NCBI RefSeq assembly: GCF_000767835.1
Contig: NZ_JPEN01000045.1
Coordinates: 1 to 46,979 of the forward strand
Direction of reading: 5' to 3'
Source: Streptococcus sinensis
GTDB lineage: Bacteria > Bacillota > Bacilli > Lactobacillales > Streptococcaceae
Length of the DNA stretch: 46,979 nt
Part shown: positions 1 to 8,117 of the stretch, one piece after another
Numbering within the stretch: the first letter of the stretch is position 1
Layout of the letters: the number at the start of each line of letters is the position of its first letter
Program-made: the position numbers and the translations under genes
Notes under the pieces: generated by a model
The model's database searches: none
The model's input: only the letters and a program-made list of their open reading frames with translations
What the model was told of the DNA's origin: nothing

Positions 1-35
1 CTGTAAAAAATAATTGATATTTTAAAAAATTATTC

Positions 36-90
36 TTGACTTTTTACATAGAATGCCTCCTTTATGCTATTATCACTATTTTAGCATAAA
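36..90 (-). promoter_or_regulatory. Possible promoter and ribosome site of a gene off the left edge (start-stop)
   Basis: On the minus strand an extended -10 (TGCTAAAAT) is followed about 14 nt later by a strong ribosome site AAAGGAGG, six bases and an ATG (about 50-52). The ATG is immediately followed by TAA, after which the same frame stays open to the window edge. This looks like the start region of a leftward gene beyond the window, with either a start-stop element or a mutation or sequence error in the second codon. The gene itself cannot be seen. Confidence 0.35.
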
Positions 91-117
91 TATACAATTT
101 TATGTTATAAAAAATGC

Positions 118-158
118 AAGAAAAAAAATAGAAGAGGACTCGCCTTCTCCTATTTTTT
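118..158 (-). terminator. Intrinsic terminator of the AI-2E family gene
   Basis: An imperfect stem of AATAG-GAGAAGG with CCTCTTCTATT is followed on the minus strand by a run of eight T. It sits over and just past the stop codon of the permease gene. A T run on the other side makes it potentially bidirectional. Confidence 0.75.
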
Positions 159-1274
159 TATAATACCAAATTCCTCATTTTTCTTTTGCAGCTGTGCTTC
201 CTTGTGATTATCGTAAAGATTAGCCAAGAATTTTACGATTTCTTTTAGGATTGAATAAGTCGGAATGGCCACAATCATGCCCATAATACCATAAATATTG
301 CTGGACAAGAGCAAAAGAACCATAATCGTAATAGGGTGAACCTTCATAACGCCGCCGACAATCCGCGGATAAAGGATATTCCCGTCAATCTGCTGGACAA
401 TAAGCATATAAATCAGTGCAACCAGCATTTTCTGCGGATCAGTAAAGGCGTAGGTAATCAGCATGGGAATCAAGCCGATACTTGGTCCTACATAAGGAAT
501 TAAATTGGCCAAAGCTGAGAAAATCGCAAAGACCAAAGCATACTTGAGACCAATCACACTGTAGCCAATAAAGGCCAGAGTTCCAATCAGCAGCGCATCA
601 ATCGAAATCCCACTGATGTAGCGAGCCACCGTGGCGTTCAGATTAGTTAACAGTTTGGAAATATTGAGCTTATCCCGCTTGAGAACTGTCCGCTCCAGCA
701 TCGGCAGCAATTTCTGACCATCCACGAGGAAATAAACCAAGAAAATCGGCGTCATAATTAAAATCATAATGGTATTAACGACTGCAGATACCACACTGCC
801 CAGACTATTGGTTACACCATTTAAAATATTTTGCAGAATATCCACATAGGACAGATTGAGTTGCTGAATGGTAGATTGAATATTTAAACTCTTGAATAAA
901 GGATTCTTGGATAATTGATTAACAAAGCTCTGAATTTCCCAATAGAGGCCCTGAGTCGAATTAATCAGACTGCTCAGCTGATTAATCAAAATTGGCAAAA
1001 GGTAGATGACACCAATCGTCAATAAGCCAAACAGCAGGAACAAAGTGATCAAAATTCCAAAAATACGCTTAATTTTTAACTTTTTTTCTAAAAATGTTAC
1101 CAGAGGATTCGTGATATAATAGAGGAAGCCCCCCACAAGAAAGGGGATTAAGATGGTATTGATAACACTTACTACTGGCGTAATCATGTCTCCCATCTGG
1201 CGCCAGATAAAGAAGATAATCGTCAGCAGTAAAACCTCACTAGTCCAAAACATTAACTTACTTTTATGAAACAT
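150..1274 (-). CDS. AI-2E family transporter (UPF0118/YdbI-like permease)
   Basis: A polytopic inner-membrane protein of 374 aa, the usual length for the AI-2E/UPF0118 family. There are two hydrophobic segments near the N-terminus (about residues 12-60), another around 70-100, a long hydrophilic loop around 105-150, and a block of four to five helices in the C-terminal half. The family includes TqsA (AI-2 export) and Na+/H+ antiporters, so the substrate cannot be assigned. The conserved C-terminal membrane core (around LIPYVGPSIGLIP and GNILYPRIVG) is intact. It is a single gene with its own terminator and a promoter divergent from the neighbouring ABC ATPase gene. The start is the ATG at 1274, preceded by GAGGAGAG. 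Confidence 0.85.
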   Translation of the reverse strand: MFHKSKLMFWTSEVLLLTIIFFIWRQMGDMITPVVSVINTILIPFLVGGFLYYITNPLVTFLEKKLKIKRIFGILITLFLLFGLLTIGVIYLLPILINQLSSLINSTQGLYWEIQSFVNQLSKNPLFKSLNIQSTIQQLNLSYVDILQNILNGVTNSLGSVVSAVVNTIMILIMTPIFLVYFLVDGQKLLPMLERTVLKRDKLNISKLLTNLNATVARYISGISIDALLIGTLAFIGYSVIGLKYALVFAIFSALANLIPYVGPSIGLIPMLITYAFTDPQKMLVALIYMLIVQQIDGNILYPRIVGGVMKVHPITIMVLLLLSSNIYGIMGMIVAIPTYSILKEIVKFLANLYDNHKEAQLQKKNEEFGIIKK

Positions 1275-1293
1275 TTATACTCTCCTCTCAGTT

Positions 1294-1318
1294 ATTTTAC
1301 CATAATTTATGATAAAAT
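1294..1318. promoter_or_regulatory. Overlapping divergent extended -10 promoters
   Basis: The plus strand carries TATGATAAAAT (-10 at 1313-1318) and the minus strand TATGGTAAAAT (-10 at 1294-1299). Both are TGnTAAAAT extended -10 elements facing away from each other, in a near-perfect 23-bp dyad. The plus one would serve the ABC ATPase gene at 1349 and the minus one the permease at 1274. No good -35 was seen for either, as expected of extended -10 promoters. Confidence 0.55.
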
Positions 1319-1348
1319 AGAGGGGATTTTACAAAAGAAAGAATAAAA

Positions 1349-2143
1349 ATGGAAAACATTATCAGCATGGAAAAGGTTTGGCTAGTTAAGAATGGTCAAA
1401 CAATTTTAAAAGATCTGAATTGGCAGGTGAAAAAAGGAGAAAATTGGGCTATTTTGGGATTGAATGGCTCTGGTAAATCCACCCTGCTGCGTTTGCTCAT
1501 GGCCGAACATTGGAAAACCGAGGGGGAACTGACGGTTCTGGGCACCACATTCGGACAAGGAGACATTCCTGAACTGAGAACTAAAATCGGAGTTGTCGGC
1601 TCTTTTATCGCTGAACGCCTGCCCAGTCGGATGCTGGCGGAAGAGATTGTCCTGACCGGCAAATACAAAAGCAGCATCCTCTACCGCCAATATGGAGAAG
1701 CTGAGCTGAATGAAGCTCGAGAAATGCTGCTTTCTATCGGGGAACAGGAGCTGATCGGCAGAGATTATGCCAGTCTGTCGCAGGGTGAAAAACAGCTGCT
1801 CTTAATCGCTCGTAGCTTGATGGAAACACCCGACCTCTTGATTTTAGACGAAGCGACCAGTGGTCTGGATTTATTTGCCCGCGAACGACTCTTGCAGCAG
1901 ATTGAGAATATTGCTCGGCTAGAGCAAGCTCCCACCATTCTCTATGTGACCCACCATGCCGAGGAAATCACCTCTGTGATGGATCATGTCCTACTCTTAA
2001 AAGATGGAGAAATCATTGCTCAAGGAGCCAAAGAAGAGATTTTGACAAAAGAAATACTGAATCGCTTTTATCCACAGCCAGTTCAATTAATTGATCTAGG
2101 TGAGGGACGCTGTTTTGTGAAAGTAGAAGGTAATATTTCATGA
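1349..2143 (+). CDS. ABC transporter ATP-binding protein (YlmA/ModF-like)
   Basis: A single nucleotide-binding domain of 264 aa with all ABC motifs: Walker A LGLNGSGKST near residue 40, signature LSQGEKQ near 145, Walker B LLILDEATSGLD near 165, and the switch histidine in VTHHAEE near 200. It resembles the YlmA/ModF-like ATPases. No permease or binding protein is adjacent, so partner and substrate are unknown. The stop codon overlaps the start of the next gene (ATGA at 2140-2143), which implies translational coupling to the membrane glycosyltransferase-like protein. The ribosome site upstream of 1349 is weak (AAAGAAAG). Confidence 0.85.
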   Translation: MENIISMEKVWLVKNGQTILKDLNWQVKKGENWAILGLNGSGKSTLLRLLMAEHWKTEGELTVLGTTFGQGDIPELRTKIGVVGSFIAERLPSRMLAEEIVLTGKYKSSILYRQYGEAELNEAREMLLSIGEQELIGRDYASLSQGEKQLLLIARSLMETPDLLILDEATSGLDLFARERLLQQIENIARLEQAPTILYVTHHAEEITSVMDHVLLLKDGEIIAQGAKEEILTKEILNRFYPQPVQLIDLGEGRCFVKVEGNIS

Positions 2144-3681
2144 AGCAATTTACAAATATCCTTTTTAATTTAGGCTATTTTCTCGTCTTGACGATGACAG
2201 CCATCGCCCTCCTTTTCCTGTCCGGGCAGATTTTGATTTCTCATACCTATATTCCGCTGCATATTGCAGAAGGCGTCAAATTCGTCACTAATCCTTGGTA
2301 CTTCTATCCCCTTCTTATTCTCTTTCTTTTCGCGCTCTTCGGACTTCGACCGCTTTTGGAGAAGATAAAGATTCCCTACCTTTTAGTCGGATTGAGCCTG
2401 CTCTATATCGCAGCAGCATTCTTTCTCATCACCTCCTACAGCGGCATTATTCGAGCAGATGCCAAACATGTCTTTAATGCAGCTCTAGCCTTCAATCAGG
2501 GCGATTACAGCTCGCTTACGACCGTCGGTAGCTATATGTACCGCAATCCACATCAGCTGGGGCTGATGACCTTAGAGCGCCTCTATGCTTATATCTCCCC
2601 GACAACTCGGTTTGCCTTTGGCATGAATGTCATCTGGAGCTTGCTCAGTAATTTTCTAATCTATAAGATTGCAGCTTTGCTCAATCGCAAGGAAATTATT
2701 CAAAAATACACAATCTTGCTGACCTTCCTTTTCCTGCCCCAACTTTTTTTCGTACTTTTTATTTATGGGACTATCCCAGGCCTGTTCTTTTGTCTGCTTA
2801 GTCTTTATGCCTTTATCAAATTGGAGCAAAATGGCAATCTGCTCTACCTCCTTCTCGGTGCAGCCAGTATCAGCTTAGCCTGTCTTCTGCGAAATAATTA
2901 TATTATCTTTGCTATCATGCTGCTTGGAATCTATCTCCTCTCCATTTTCTACAAATGGTCTTGGAAAAAACCGCTGGCTATTCTGCTGATTATCACTGGG
3001 ATTGTCTTTTCAAATAAGGCTTTGAATACCTACTATGAAAACCTAATCGGACAGGAAATTGGTGTTGGAACTCCTAAGATTGCCTATATTACCATGGGTC
3101 TGAGAGATGATCCCAATCGTCAAACTCTGGGTGGCTGGTATGATGCTTATAATACTAAAATTCTCAAACGCAACAAGTACGATGAAAAAAAAGCAACTGC
3201 CATGGCAACTCAGGATTTGAAAGATCTTTTGCTGAACTTTTCCAAACATCCAGACTATGCACTCAAGTTCTTCTACGAAAAAGTTAAATCTACCTGGACA
3301 GAGCCAACTTTCCAGTCCATCTGGACTGGACCGCAGATTGAACGCCAGCAATATATGAGGCCGACTATCTTGCGCAGCATTTATGAGGAGAGAAAAGGTT
3401 ATCAGATTGTTAATTTCCTGCTCTTAATTCTGCTAGCCAGCATCTATCTGCTCTCCTGTTTCTTTATCCTGCATAAATTTTTCGTCGCCGAGGAAAAGCT
3501 AACGCCTTTTGACCTCTATCCTTTCATCTTTCTCTTGGGCGGTGGACTTTTTCATTTCTTTTGGGAAACAAAAAGCCAGTATGTCTATATCTATGTCTTA
3601 CTTCTACTGCCTACAGTGGCAGAAAGTCTGACCTGGCTGACTGAAAATTACGCACATTGGTTACCAATAAAACGAAAATAA
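2140..3681 (+). CDS. Polytopic membrane glycosyltransferase-like protein
   Basis: A 513-aa membrane protein with about ten to twelve hydrophobic segments: several in residues 8-110, a cluster at about 170-300, and three or more after residue 425. A soluble stretch lies at about 300-420. The first extracytoplasmic loop holds an RADAKH sequence near residue 105, placed where GT-C fold glycosyltransferases (PMT/ArnT type) carry their catalytic acidic residue. This fits the streptococcal XrtG-associated glycosyltransferase-like group, but that is a resemblance only and no exosortase is present here. It probably transfers a lipid-linked sugar outside the membrane. It starts inside the stop of the ABC ATPase gene and ends before a convergent terminator. 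Confidence 0.6.
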   Translation: MKQFTNILFNLGYFLVLTMTAIALLFLSGQILISHTYIPLHIAEGVKFVTNPWYFYPLLILFLFALFGLRPLLEKIKIPYLLVGLSLLYIAAAFFLITSYSGIIRADAKHVFNAALAFNQGDYSSLTTVGSYMYRNPHQLGLMTLERLYAYISPTTRFAFGMNVIWSLLSNFLIYKIAALLNRKEIIQKYTILLTFLFLPQLFFVLFIYGTIPGLFFCLLSLYAFIKLEQNGNLLYLLLGAASISLACLLRNNYIIFAIMLLGIYLLSIFYKWSWKKPLAILLIITGIVFSNKALNTYYENLIGQEIGVGTPKIAYITMGLRDDPNRQTLGGWYDAYNTKILKRNKYDEKKATAMATQDLKDLLLNFSKHPDYALKFFYEKVKSTWTEPTFQSIWTGPQIERQQYMRPTILRSIYEERKGYQIVNFLLLILLASIYLLSCFFILHKFFVAEEKLTPFDLYPFIFLLGGGLFHFFWETKSQYVYIYVLLLLPTVAESLTWLTENYAHWLPIKRK

Positions 3682-3682
3682 G

Positions 3683-3735
3683 AAAAATCACTTGAAACAA
3701 TCGACTAATAGCAGTCAATTTTCAAGTGATTTTTC
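3683..3735. terminator. Bidirectional intrinsic terminator between convergent genes
   Basis: Arms AAAAATCACTTGAAA (from 3684) and TTTCAAGTGATTTTT pair perfectly over 15 bp, with an inner CGACT/AGTC helix. A/T runs on both sides allow termination of the rightward glycosyltransferase-like gene and of the leftward antiporter gene. Confidence 0.85.
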
Positions 3736-3797
3736 ATTTCGCATTCTGATTGAATCGTTTGCATTCATAGAGCCATTCGGTTTGTCTTCTAGCTCTG

Positions 3798-5852
3798 CTA
3801 GTGCCCTCTGGCATAGTTGACCATGTCATAGGGCAGGGTATTGGCTCTTTCTTTAAGCGAATAATTTTCTAGATTGTTGACATTTTGACGCAGGCGTTTG
3901 GCATAGCTTGCTGAGATTAATTTCTTTTCTTCGTATTCAAAGATTGTTTTTCTTTCCAGATAGTAGCCCCACATCATTTCAGAAATGTTATTGGGTTTGA
4001 TACGCGTAATGACTCGCTCAATAAAAGCACCGCTTCCGATAATCTCCGTTTCACGCAACCGAGAATCCTGCAAAAAAGTAATCAGAGAGGATTTGTAGAT
4101 GCCTTTTAGATGTTCCAAACTTTCAATAATGACTTCGGTATTGGACAAGTAAAGCTCTGCTATTTCTTCAATATCCGTAGCAGTCAGACGCTTGGCACCT
4201 CTTTGATTCCAGGCTCGCAACCTAACTCCAAGGGTTACAATCTCATGAAGAAGCATACGCAGCAGGCGCAGCGTCACCAGAAACGTATAGGTGAAGCGCG
4301 AAGCTAGATTTCGGTTAATGCCCTGCTCTATGTTTTGTAGATAGCGCTGATAAAGGTGATAACTGCGATCGCTAATTTTCCCTTCCTCAAAAGCTTGCTC
4401 CAGACCATCATTTTCGATACTCAAAATCAGTAATTTTAGAGAAGCCCAATCTTGCTGAGTGGCCTTATCTTCCTGCTCAAGAATCAGATTTTCAATCCGG
4501 CCATGGTAATTGTCGATGGCGGCATAGAGAGGCGCCTTAGCCTTGGTTTGCTTAAGTTCCGCTTCCAGCTGTTCTACCACTTCATTCAAAATAGCAATGT
4601 GCATCAGGTGCTCTGCTTCCTCTTCTCTCGCTTCAGCTAGACGAGGAAGAGCCACCAAGCCTGTCAAAAAGCTGAGAAGGGTGACACCTGCAACCAAGAA
4701 AAGCAACAAAGGGTAATCCTGCTCCAGCTTGGTCGGTATCAAGAGAATGGTTGCAATGGATACCGTTCCTTTGACACCTGAAAAAGTGAGTAGCAGCATT
4801 TCCTTCAGGTAGTTTCCTAAGCTCTTATGTAGCCTTCTGATTCGAATAAAGTAAAAAGTGAACAACATGACAAAACGAAGGGCAAAGAGCAGGAAAGTCA
4901 GAAGAACAATACTCACTAGCAGCAAGAGATTATCGTAAATTGGGCTCTTTAAGATTGGCTCTGAAATCATTTCCAGCTCCATCCCTAAAATGATAAAGAC
5001 CGAGCCGTTGAGCATAAAATTCACTGTGTTCCAGATGGTTTCCGTGACCGAATCCACCTGCGCTTCCAAAAGCGTAATCCGCTTGAAACGGCTGGCCTTA
5101 AAGATACCAGCGACGACTACTGCGATAATCCCTGAAACATGGATTTCCTCTGCTAAAAAGAAGGTAACTAAGGGCAGGCTCAACTCTAGCAAGAGCTCAC
5201 TGGCAATATCTGACACTCGTGCACTCATCAAGAGCTTATGCAGCCAACGATTGAGGGCTGCGCTGACCATCCCGACAGCAAAACCACCGATGATAGAGAG
5301 GAACAATGAAACACTGGCTTTCTCTAGAGAAAAAGTCCCTGTCGCCCAAGCCAGAAGGGCTACACGGAAAGCTACCAGACCAGAAGCATCATTGAGCAAG
5401 CCCTCCCCTTTCAGGATATTTTGCACCCGCTTGGGGAAGGAAAAACGCTCTGAGAGAGAAGCAAAGGCAACCAAGTCTGTCGGCCCCAGAGCTGCTCCTA
5501 CGGCGACACAGGCTGCCAAGGGCAAGGCTCCCCAAAGGACATGGGCAAGATAACCCAAACTCACGGTTGAAATAAAAATAACCGGAAAAATCAAATATAA
5601 AATGATTCTCCAATGCTTGAGAATACTAGTAATGTTACTTTCTTCAGCCTCCCGAAAGAGCAATGGCCCGATCACCAAGGCCAAAAACAGCTCTGTATCC
5701 AAGTGAAATTTCTCCTGAGGAAGGAGAAAACCAAGCGAAATTCCCAGCACTATCTGCACTAAGGGCAACGGTAGCTGAGGCAGGATACGATTGGTCACAT
5801 TAGATACAACCAACAGGAGCAAAAAAACAATCGTGTAGAGAAGGATTTCCAC
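3798..5852 (-). CDS. CPA1-family Na+/H+ antiporter (NhaP type)
   Basis: A 684-aa cation/proton antiporter. The N-terminal ~400 residues are hydrophobic, with about twelve helices. They contain ALGPTDLVA (residues ~123-131), carrying the conserved Asp of the CPA1 core, and GEGLLNDASG (~149-158), the second acidic ion-binding region. The C-terminal ~280 residues form a charged, helical cytoplasmic regulatory domain, common in the long bacterial NhaP/YjcE forms. It should extrude Na+ (or K+/Li+) in exchange for protons. It is the last gene of a leftward run, 12 nt after the 84-aa gene, and ends at the convergent terminator. Specificity is not readable from sequence. Confidence 0.88.
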   Translation of the reverse strand: MEILLYTIVFLLLLVVSNVTNRILPQLPLPLVQIVLGISLGFLLPQEKFHLDTELFLALVIGPLLFREAEESNITSILKHWRIILYLIFPVIFISTVSLGYLAHVLWGALPLAACVAVGAALGPTDLVAFASLSERFSFPKRVQNILKGEGLLNDASGLVAFRVALLAWATGTFSLEKASVSLFLSIIGGFAVGMVSAALNRWLHKLLMSARVSDIASELLLELSLPLVTFFLAEEIHVSGIIAVVVAGIFKASRFKRITLLEAQVDSVTETIWNTVNFMLNGSVFIILGMELEMISEPILKSPIYDNLLLLVSIVLLTFLLFALRFVMLFTFYFIRIRRLHKSLGNYLKEMLLLTFSGVKGTVSIATILLIPTKLEQDYPLLLFLVAGVTLLSFLTGLVALPRLAEAREEEAEHLMHIAILNEVVEQLEAELKQTKAKAPLYAAIDNYHGRIENLILEQEDKATQQDWASLKLLILSIENDGLEQAFEEGKISDRSYHLYQRYLQNIEQGINRNLASRFTYTFLVTLRLLRMLLHEIVTLGVRLRAWNQRGAKRLTATDIEEIAELYLSNTEVIIESLEHLKGIYKSSLITFLQDSRLRETEIIGSGAFIERVITRIKPNNISEMMWGYYLERKTIFEYEEKKLISASYAKRLRQNVNNLENYSLKERANTLPYDMVNYARGH

Positions 5853-5864
5853 TTTGAACCTCCT

Positions 5865-6119
5865 TTATCTTTGCTGGCAGCACTCTTTAAACAATTCTTT
5901 TTGCGCCGAAATCTTTTGATCAATTTTGGATAGGTCGCGGTGCTCAATCATCTTTTGGCAGCGCTCCATTTCTAAATTCACCAATTTTTTCTTGATTCGC
6001 AGCATTTTTTTATTCATCTTGGCTTCATCTAAAAAGCCAGCAGTCGTTTCTTCGTTGGCAGACTCGACGTATTTGTTTCGTAATCCAGCCAATTTTTCAT
6101 GCAAATATTGCTTGTCCAT
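5865..6119 (-). CDS. Small charged hypothetical protein
   Basis: An 84-aa protein I do not recognise. It is strongly charged (rich in K, E, R), has no membrane segment or signal peptide, and is predicted to be mostly helical with coiled-coil-like heptads in residues 35-80. It ends in ECCQQR with a vicinal cysteine pair, and has a third cysteine near residue 54. A ribosome site (GGAGAAAAA) precedes the ATG. It lies 48 nt after mnmM and 12 nt before the antiporter gene, so it is probably co-transcribed with both. Position and clear ribosome site support a real gene; no function is proposed. Confidence 0.6.
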   Translation of the reverse strand: MDKQYLHEKLAGLRNKYVESANEETTAGFLDEAKMNKKMLRIKKKLVNLEMERCQKMIEHRDLSKIDQKISAQKELFKECCQQR

Positions 6120-6167
6120 TTTTTCTCCAAATGATTCCTCAGAAAGTTTTTAACAACTTTGGAAACC

Positions 6168-6716
6168 TTATTTTTCTTTTAATTTCTCAATCATGACCAA
6201 GAAAGGCGGATTGTTAATCTGATTGATGGTCTTGTAGAGGGCAACGGTGAAGTCCTGCTGGGGCAGCTGACTGACGAAGTCTAGCACCGCATCTTTTTCA
6301 ACTTCTCCACCATCATGCCCATAGTAAATCATGATAGCTGCGCGGCCACCTTTTTCCAAGCCTCGACAAACCTTTTCCAAAGCTTCCAGAGTCGTATCGG
6401 GTCGTGTAATGACAGACTTGTCCGCTGAAGGCAGGTAGCCAAGATTAAAAATAGCAGCCTTGAAATGGTCTATGTATTGGTCCAGAGTCTCATGGCCTGC
6501 CAAGATTAGCTGGGCATTGTCCAAGCCAGCTTCTGCCAAGCGCTGCCGAGTCTTCTCCACAGCCTGCTCCTGAATGTCAAAAGCATAGACTTGCTTGGCC
6601 AACTTAGCTAGAAAGAGGGTGTCATGCCCATTACCCATGGTAGCATCCACAACGACATCTTCCTTGGTCACGACTTCCGCCAAAAATGCATGCGCCATCT
6701 GTAAGGGTCTTAACAT
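6168..6716 (-). CDS. mnmM: tRNA (mnm5s2U34) methyltransferase MnmM (YtqB family)
   Basis: A 182-aa Rossmann-fold SAM methyltransferase of the YtqB family, which in Bacillus methylates nm5(s2)U34 of tRNA to mnm5(s2)U34. It does the job of the MnmC methylase domain that Firmicutes lack. The SAM-binding motif I is VVDATMGNGHDT (residues ~21-32), followed by an acidic FDIQ at the end of strand 2 and the family's FNLGYLP at ~91-97. It overlaps the end of mnmL by 7 nt. This pairing is conserved in Bacillus (ytqA-ytqB) and supports the assignment. The older annotation is putative rRNA methyltransferase. Confidence 0.85.
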   Translation of the reverse strand: MLRPLQMAHAFLAEVVTKEDVVVDATMGNGHDTLFLAKLAKQVYAFDIQEQAVEKTRQRLAEAGLDNAQLILAGHETLDQYIDHFKAAIFNLGYLPSADKSVITRPDTTLEALEKVCRGLEKGGRAAIMIYYGHDGGEVEKDAVLDFVSQLPQQDFTVALYKTINQINNPPFLVMIEKLKEK

Positions 6717-7657
6717 ACGAATTTCTGCTCCTTTGCTTTACAGCCTTGCTTGCTGCCACGGCGACACATTTCTGTCTCAATGGCATTGAGAACTTCCCAT
6801 TTATTGAGGCTCCACATAGGACCAATCAACATATCCCGCGGGGCATCGCCCGTGATACGGTGAATGACAATATGCTTAGGGATAATCTCTAGCTGATCAC
6901 AGATGATAGAGACATATTCCTCCTGACTGAGCAGCTGCAATCGCCCCTCATGGTAATCCCGCTGCATACGGGTATTGGTCATCAAGTGAAGCAAGTGGAG
7001 CTTAATCCCCTGAATGTCATTATCCGTCACACAGCGGCGGACATTCTCCAACATCATGTCATGGGTCTCTCCCGGCAGGCCGTTAATCAAGTGGGAGACA
7101 ATCTCTGCCTTGGGAGCAAGCTTGCGGATGCGCTGGACCGTCTCCACATAGAGCTCATAAGAATGGGCACGATTGATGAGGTCCGAGGTCTCCTCATAGG
7201 TAGTCTGAAGCCCCAACTCTACGGTCACATGCATGCGCTCAGACAGGTCAGCCAAGTAAGCAATAGTCTCGTCCGGCAAACAGTCTGGCCGAGTCCCGAT
7301 ATTGAGTCCAACGACGCCTGGCTCGTTAATGGCTTGCTCATAGCGTTCGCGGATAACATCAAGCTTCTCATGTGTATTGGTGAAGTTCTGGAAATAAACC
7401 AGATACTTGCGAACATCCGGCCACTTGCGGTGCATAAAGTCAATTTCCTTATAGAATTGCTCGCGAATGGGCGCATCAGGCGCCACAATGGCATCACCAG
7501 AGCCCGAAACGGTACAGAAAGTACAGCCTCCATGTGCCACCGTCCCATCTCGATTGGGACAGTCAAAGCCCGCATCAATAGGCACCTTAAAAGTCTTCTC
7601 TCCAAAAAGTTTTCGATAATAATCATTCAAAGAATTGTAAGATTTCATACCTTCCAT
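6710..7657 (-). CDS. mnmL: Radical SAM protein MnmL (YtqA/YhcC, TIGR01212 family)
   Basis: A 315-aa radical SAM enzyme of the YhcC/YtqA family, implicated in Bacillus in converting cmnm5(s2)U34 to nm5(s2)U34 in tRNA before MnmM methylation. The cluster cysteines are in DCPNRDGTVAHGGCTFC (C33, C45, C48), the family-specific C-x11-C-x2-C spacing. NIGTRPDCLPDE (~121) and VELGLQTTYEETSDLINR (~146) are conserved family blocks. Two starts are possible: ATG 7657 and ATG 7648, the latter preceded very closely by GGAAGG. It follows the broken alkyltransferase-like gene and probably uses its promoter at 8050-8078. Confidence 0.82.
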   Translation of the reverse strand: MEGMKSYNSLNDYYRKLFGEKTFKVPIDAGFDCPNRDGTVAHGGCTFCTVSGSGDAIVAPDAPIREQFYKEIDFMHRKWPDVRKYLVYFQNFTNTHEKLDVIRERYEQAINEPGVVGLNIGTRPDCLPDETIAYLADLSERMHVTVELGLQTTYEETSDLINRAHSYELYVETVQRIRKLAPKAEIVSHLINGLPGETHDMMLENVRRCVTDNDIQGIKLHLLHLMTNTRMQRDYHEGRLQLLSQEEYVSIICDQLEIIPKHIVIHRITGDAPRDMLIGPMWSLNKWEVLNAIETEMCRRGSKQGCKAKEQKFVC

Positions 7658-7716
7658 TCTACCACAAAAAGGAGTCTAGAAACAAAAATTTCCTCTTTCG
7701 CCAAGAAAGAAGGAAA

Positions 7717-8024
7717 TCATCGCTCCCACTGATAATGCTTAAGGTCCACACAGCCATTAGCCTTGAGATCCACTCCCTCTGCCCAAAGCAAGTGTCTCTG
7801 GTCTTCCCAGCCAGGTGCGAGACCCCTGTTGCATTGACCACCCGATAGCAAGGATGCTTGCCACCATAAAGCTCGGACTGACTGAGAATCTTTCCCACCA
7901 AGCGGGCATTTTGGGGGCGCCCAATCAAGCGAGCAATCTGGCCATAGGTCGCCACGCGCCCAGCAGGAATCTCATCCACAAGAACTAAAACCGACTTGAG
8001 GATTTCAGCATTCAAAACGGACAA
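7717..8024 (-). pseudogene. Frameshifted alkyltransferase-like (MGMT/Ogt C-terminal domain) gene
   Basis: The first ~67 residues are a clear MGMT-type DNA-binding domain: VDEIPAGRVATYGQIARLIG, ARLVGKIL, then HPCYRVVNATG. After ATG the frame becomes nonsense and runs to 7659. Adding one base near 7822-7826, at a run of four C, restores the family ending LAPGWEDQRHLL, then EGVDLKANGCVDLKHYQWER and a stop at 7717. The gene therefore carries a 1-nt deletion, or the sequence has an error there. The usual PCHR active-site motif reads PCYR: the nucleophilic Cys is kept and the His is changed. An intact product would act on O6-alkylguanine. The start is uncertain: TTG at 8024 lies only 3 nt after AGGAGG. 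Confidence 0.75.
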
Positions 8025-8049
8025 TCACCTCCTCATCTCACTTGCTCCT

Positions 8050-8078
8050 ATCTTAAAAAATCCAACTTTTTTTGTCAA
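8050..8078 (-). promoter_or_regulatory. Promoter of the alkyltransferase-like/mnmL/mnmM run
   Basis: On the minus strand a perfect -35 TTGACA (8073-8078) and a -10 TAAGAT (8050-8055) are separated by 17 bp, just upstream of AGGAGGTGA. The upstream terminator ends at about 8082, so the two units are insulated. Confidence 0.7.
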
Positions 8079-8081
8079 GAC

Positions 8082-8106
8082 AAAAAGGCTGGCAAAGCCA
8101 ACCTTT
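8082..8106 (-). terminator. Intrinsic terminator of the ribU-PAP2 unit
   Basis: On the minus strand AAGGTTGGC, a TTT loop and GCCAGCCTT form a 9-bp stem with one G-T pair, followed by T residues, immediately after the phosphatase gene. Confidence 0.85.
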
Positions 8107-8117
8107 CTCATCTATAT

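Noticed and set aside
4990-5553. Open frame of 187 codons on the plus strand
   Set aside because: Antisense to the membrane domain of the CPA1 antiporter; its composition is that of a shadow frame.
6950-7732. Open frame of 260 codons on the plus strand
   Set aside because: Antisense to mnmL and the alkyltransferase-like pseudogene; no motif or ribosome site.
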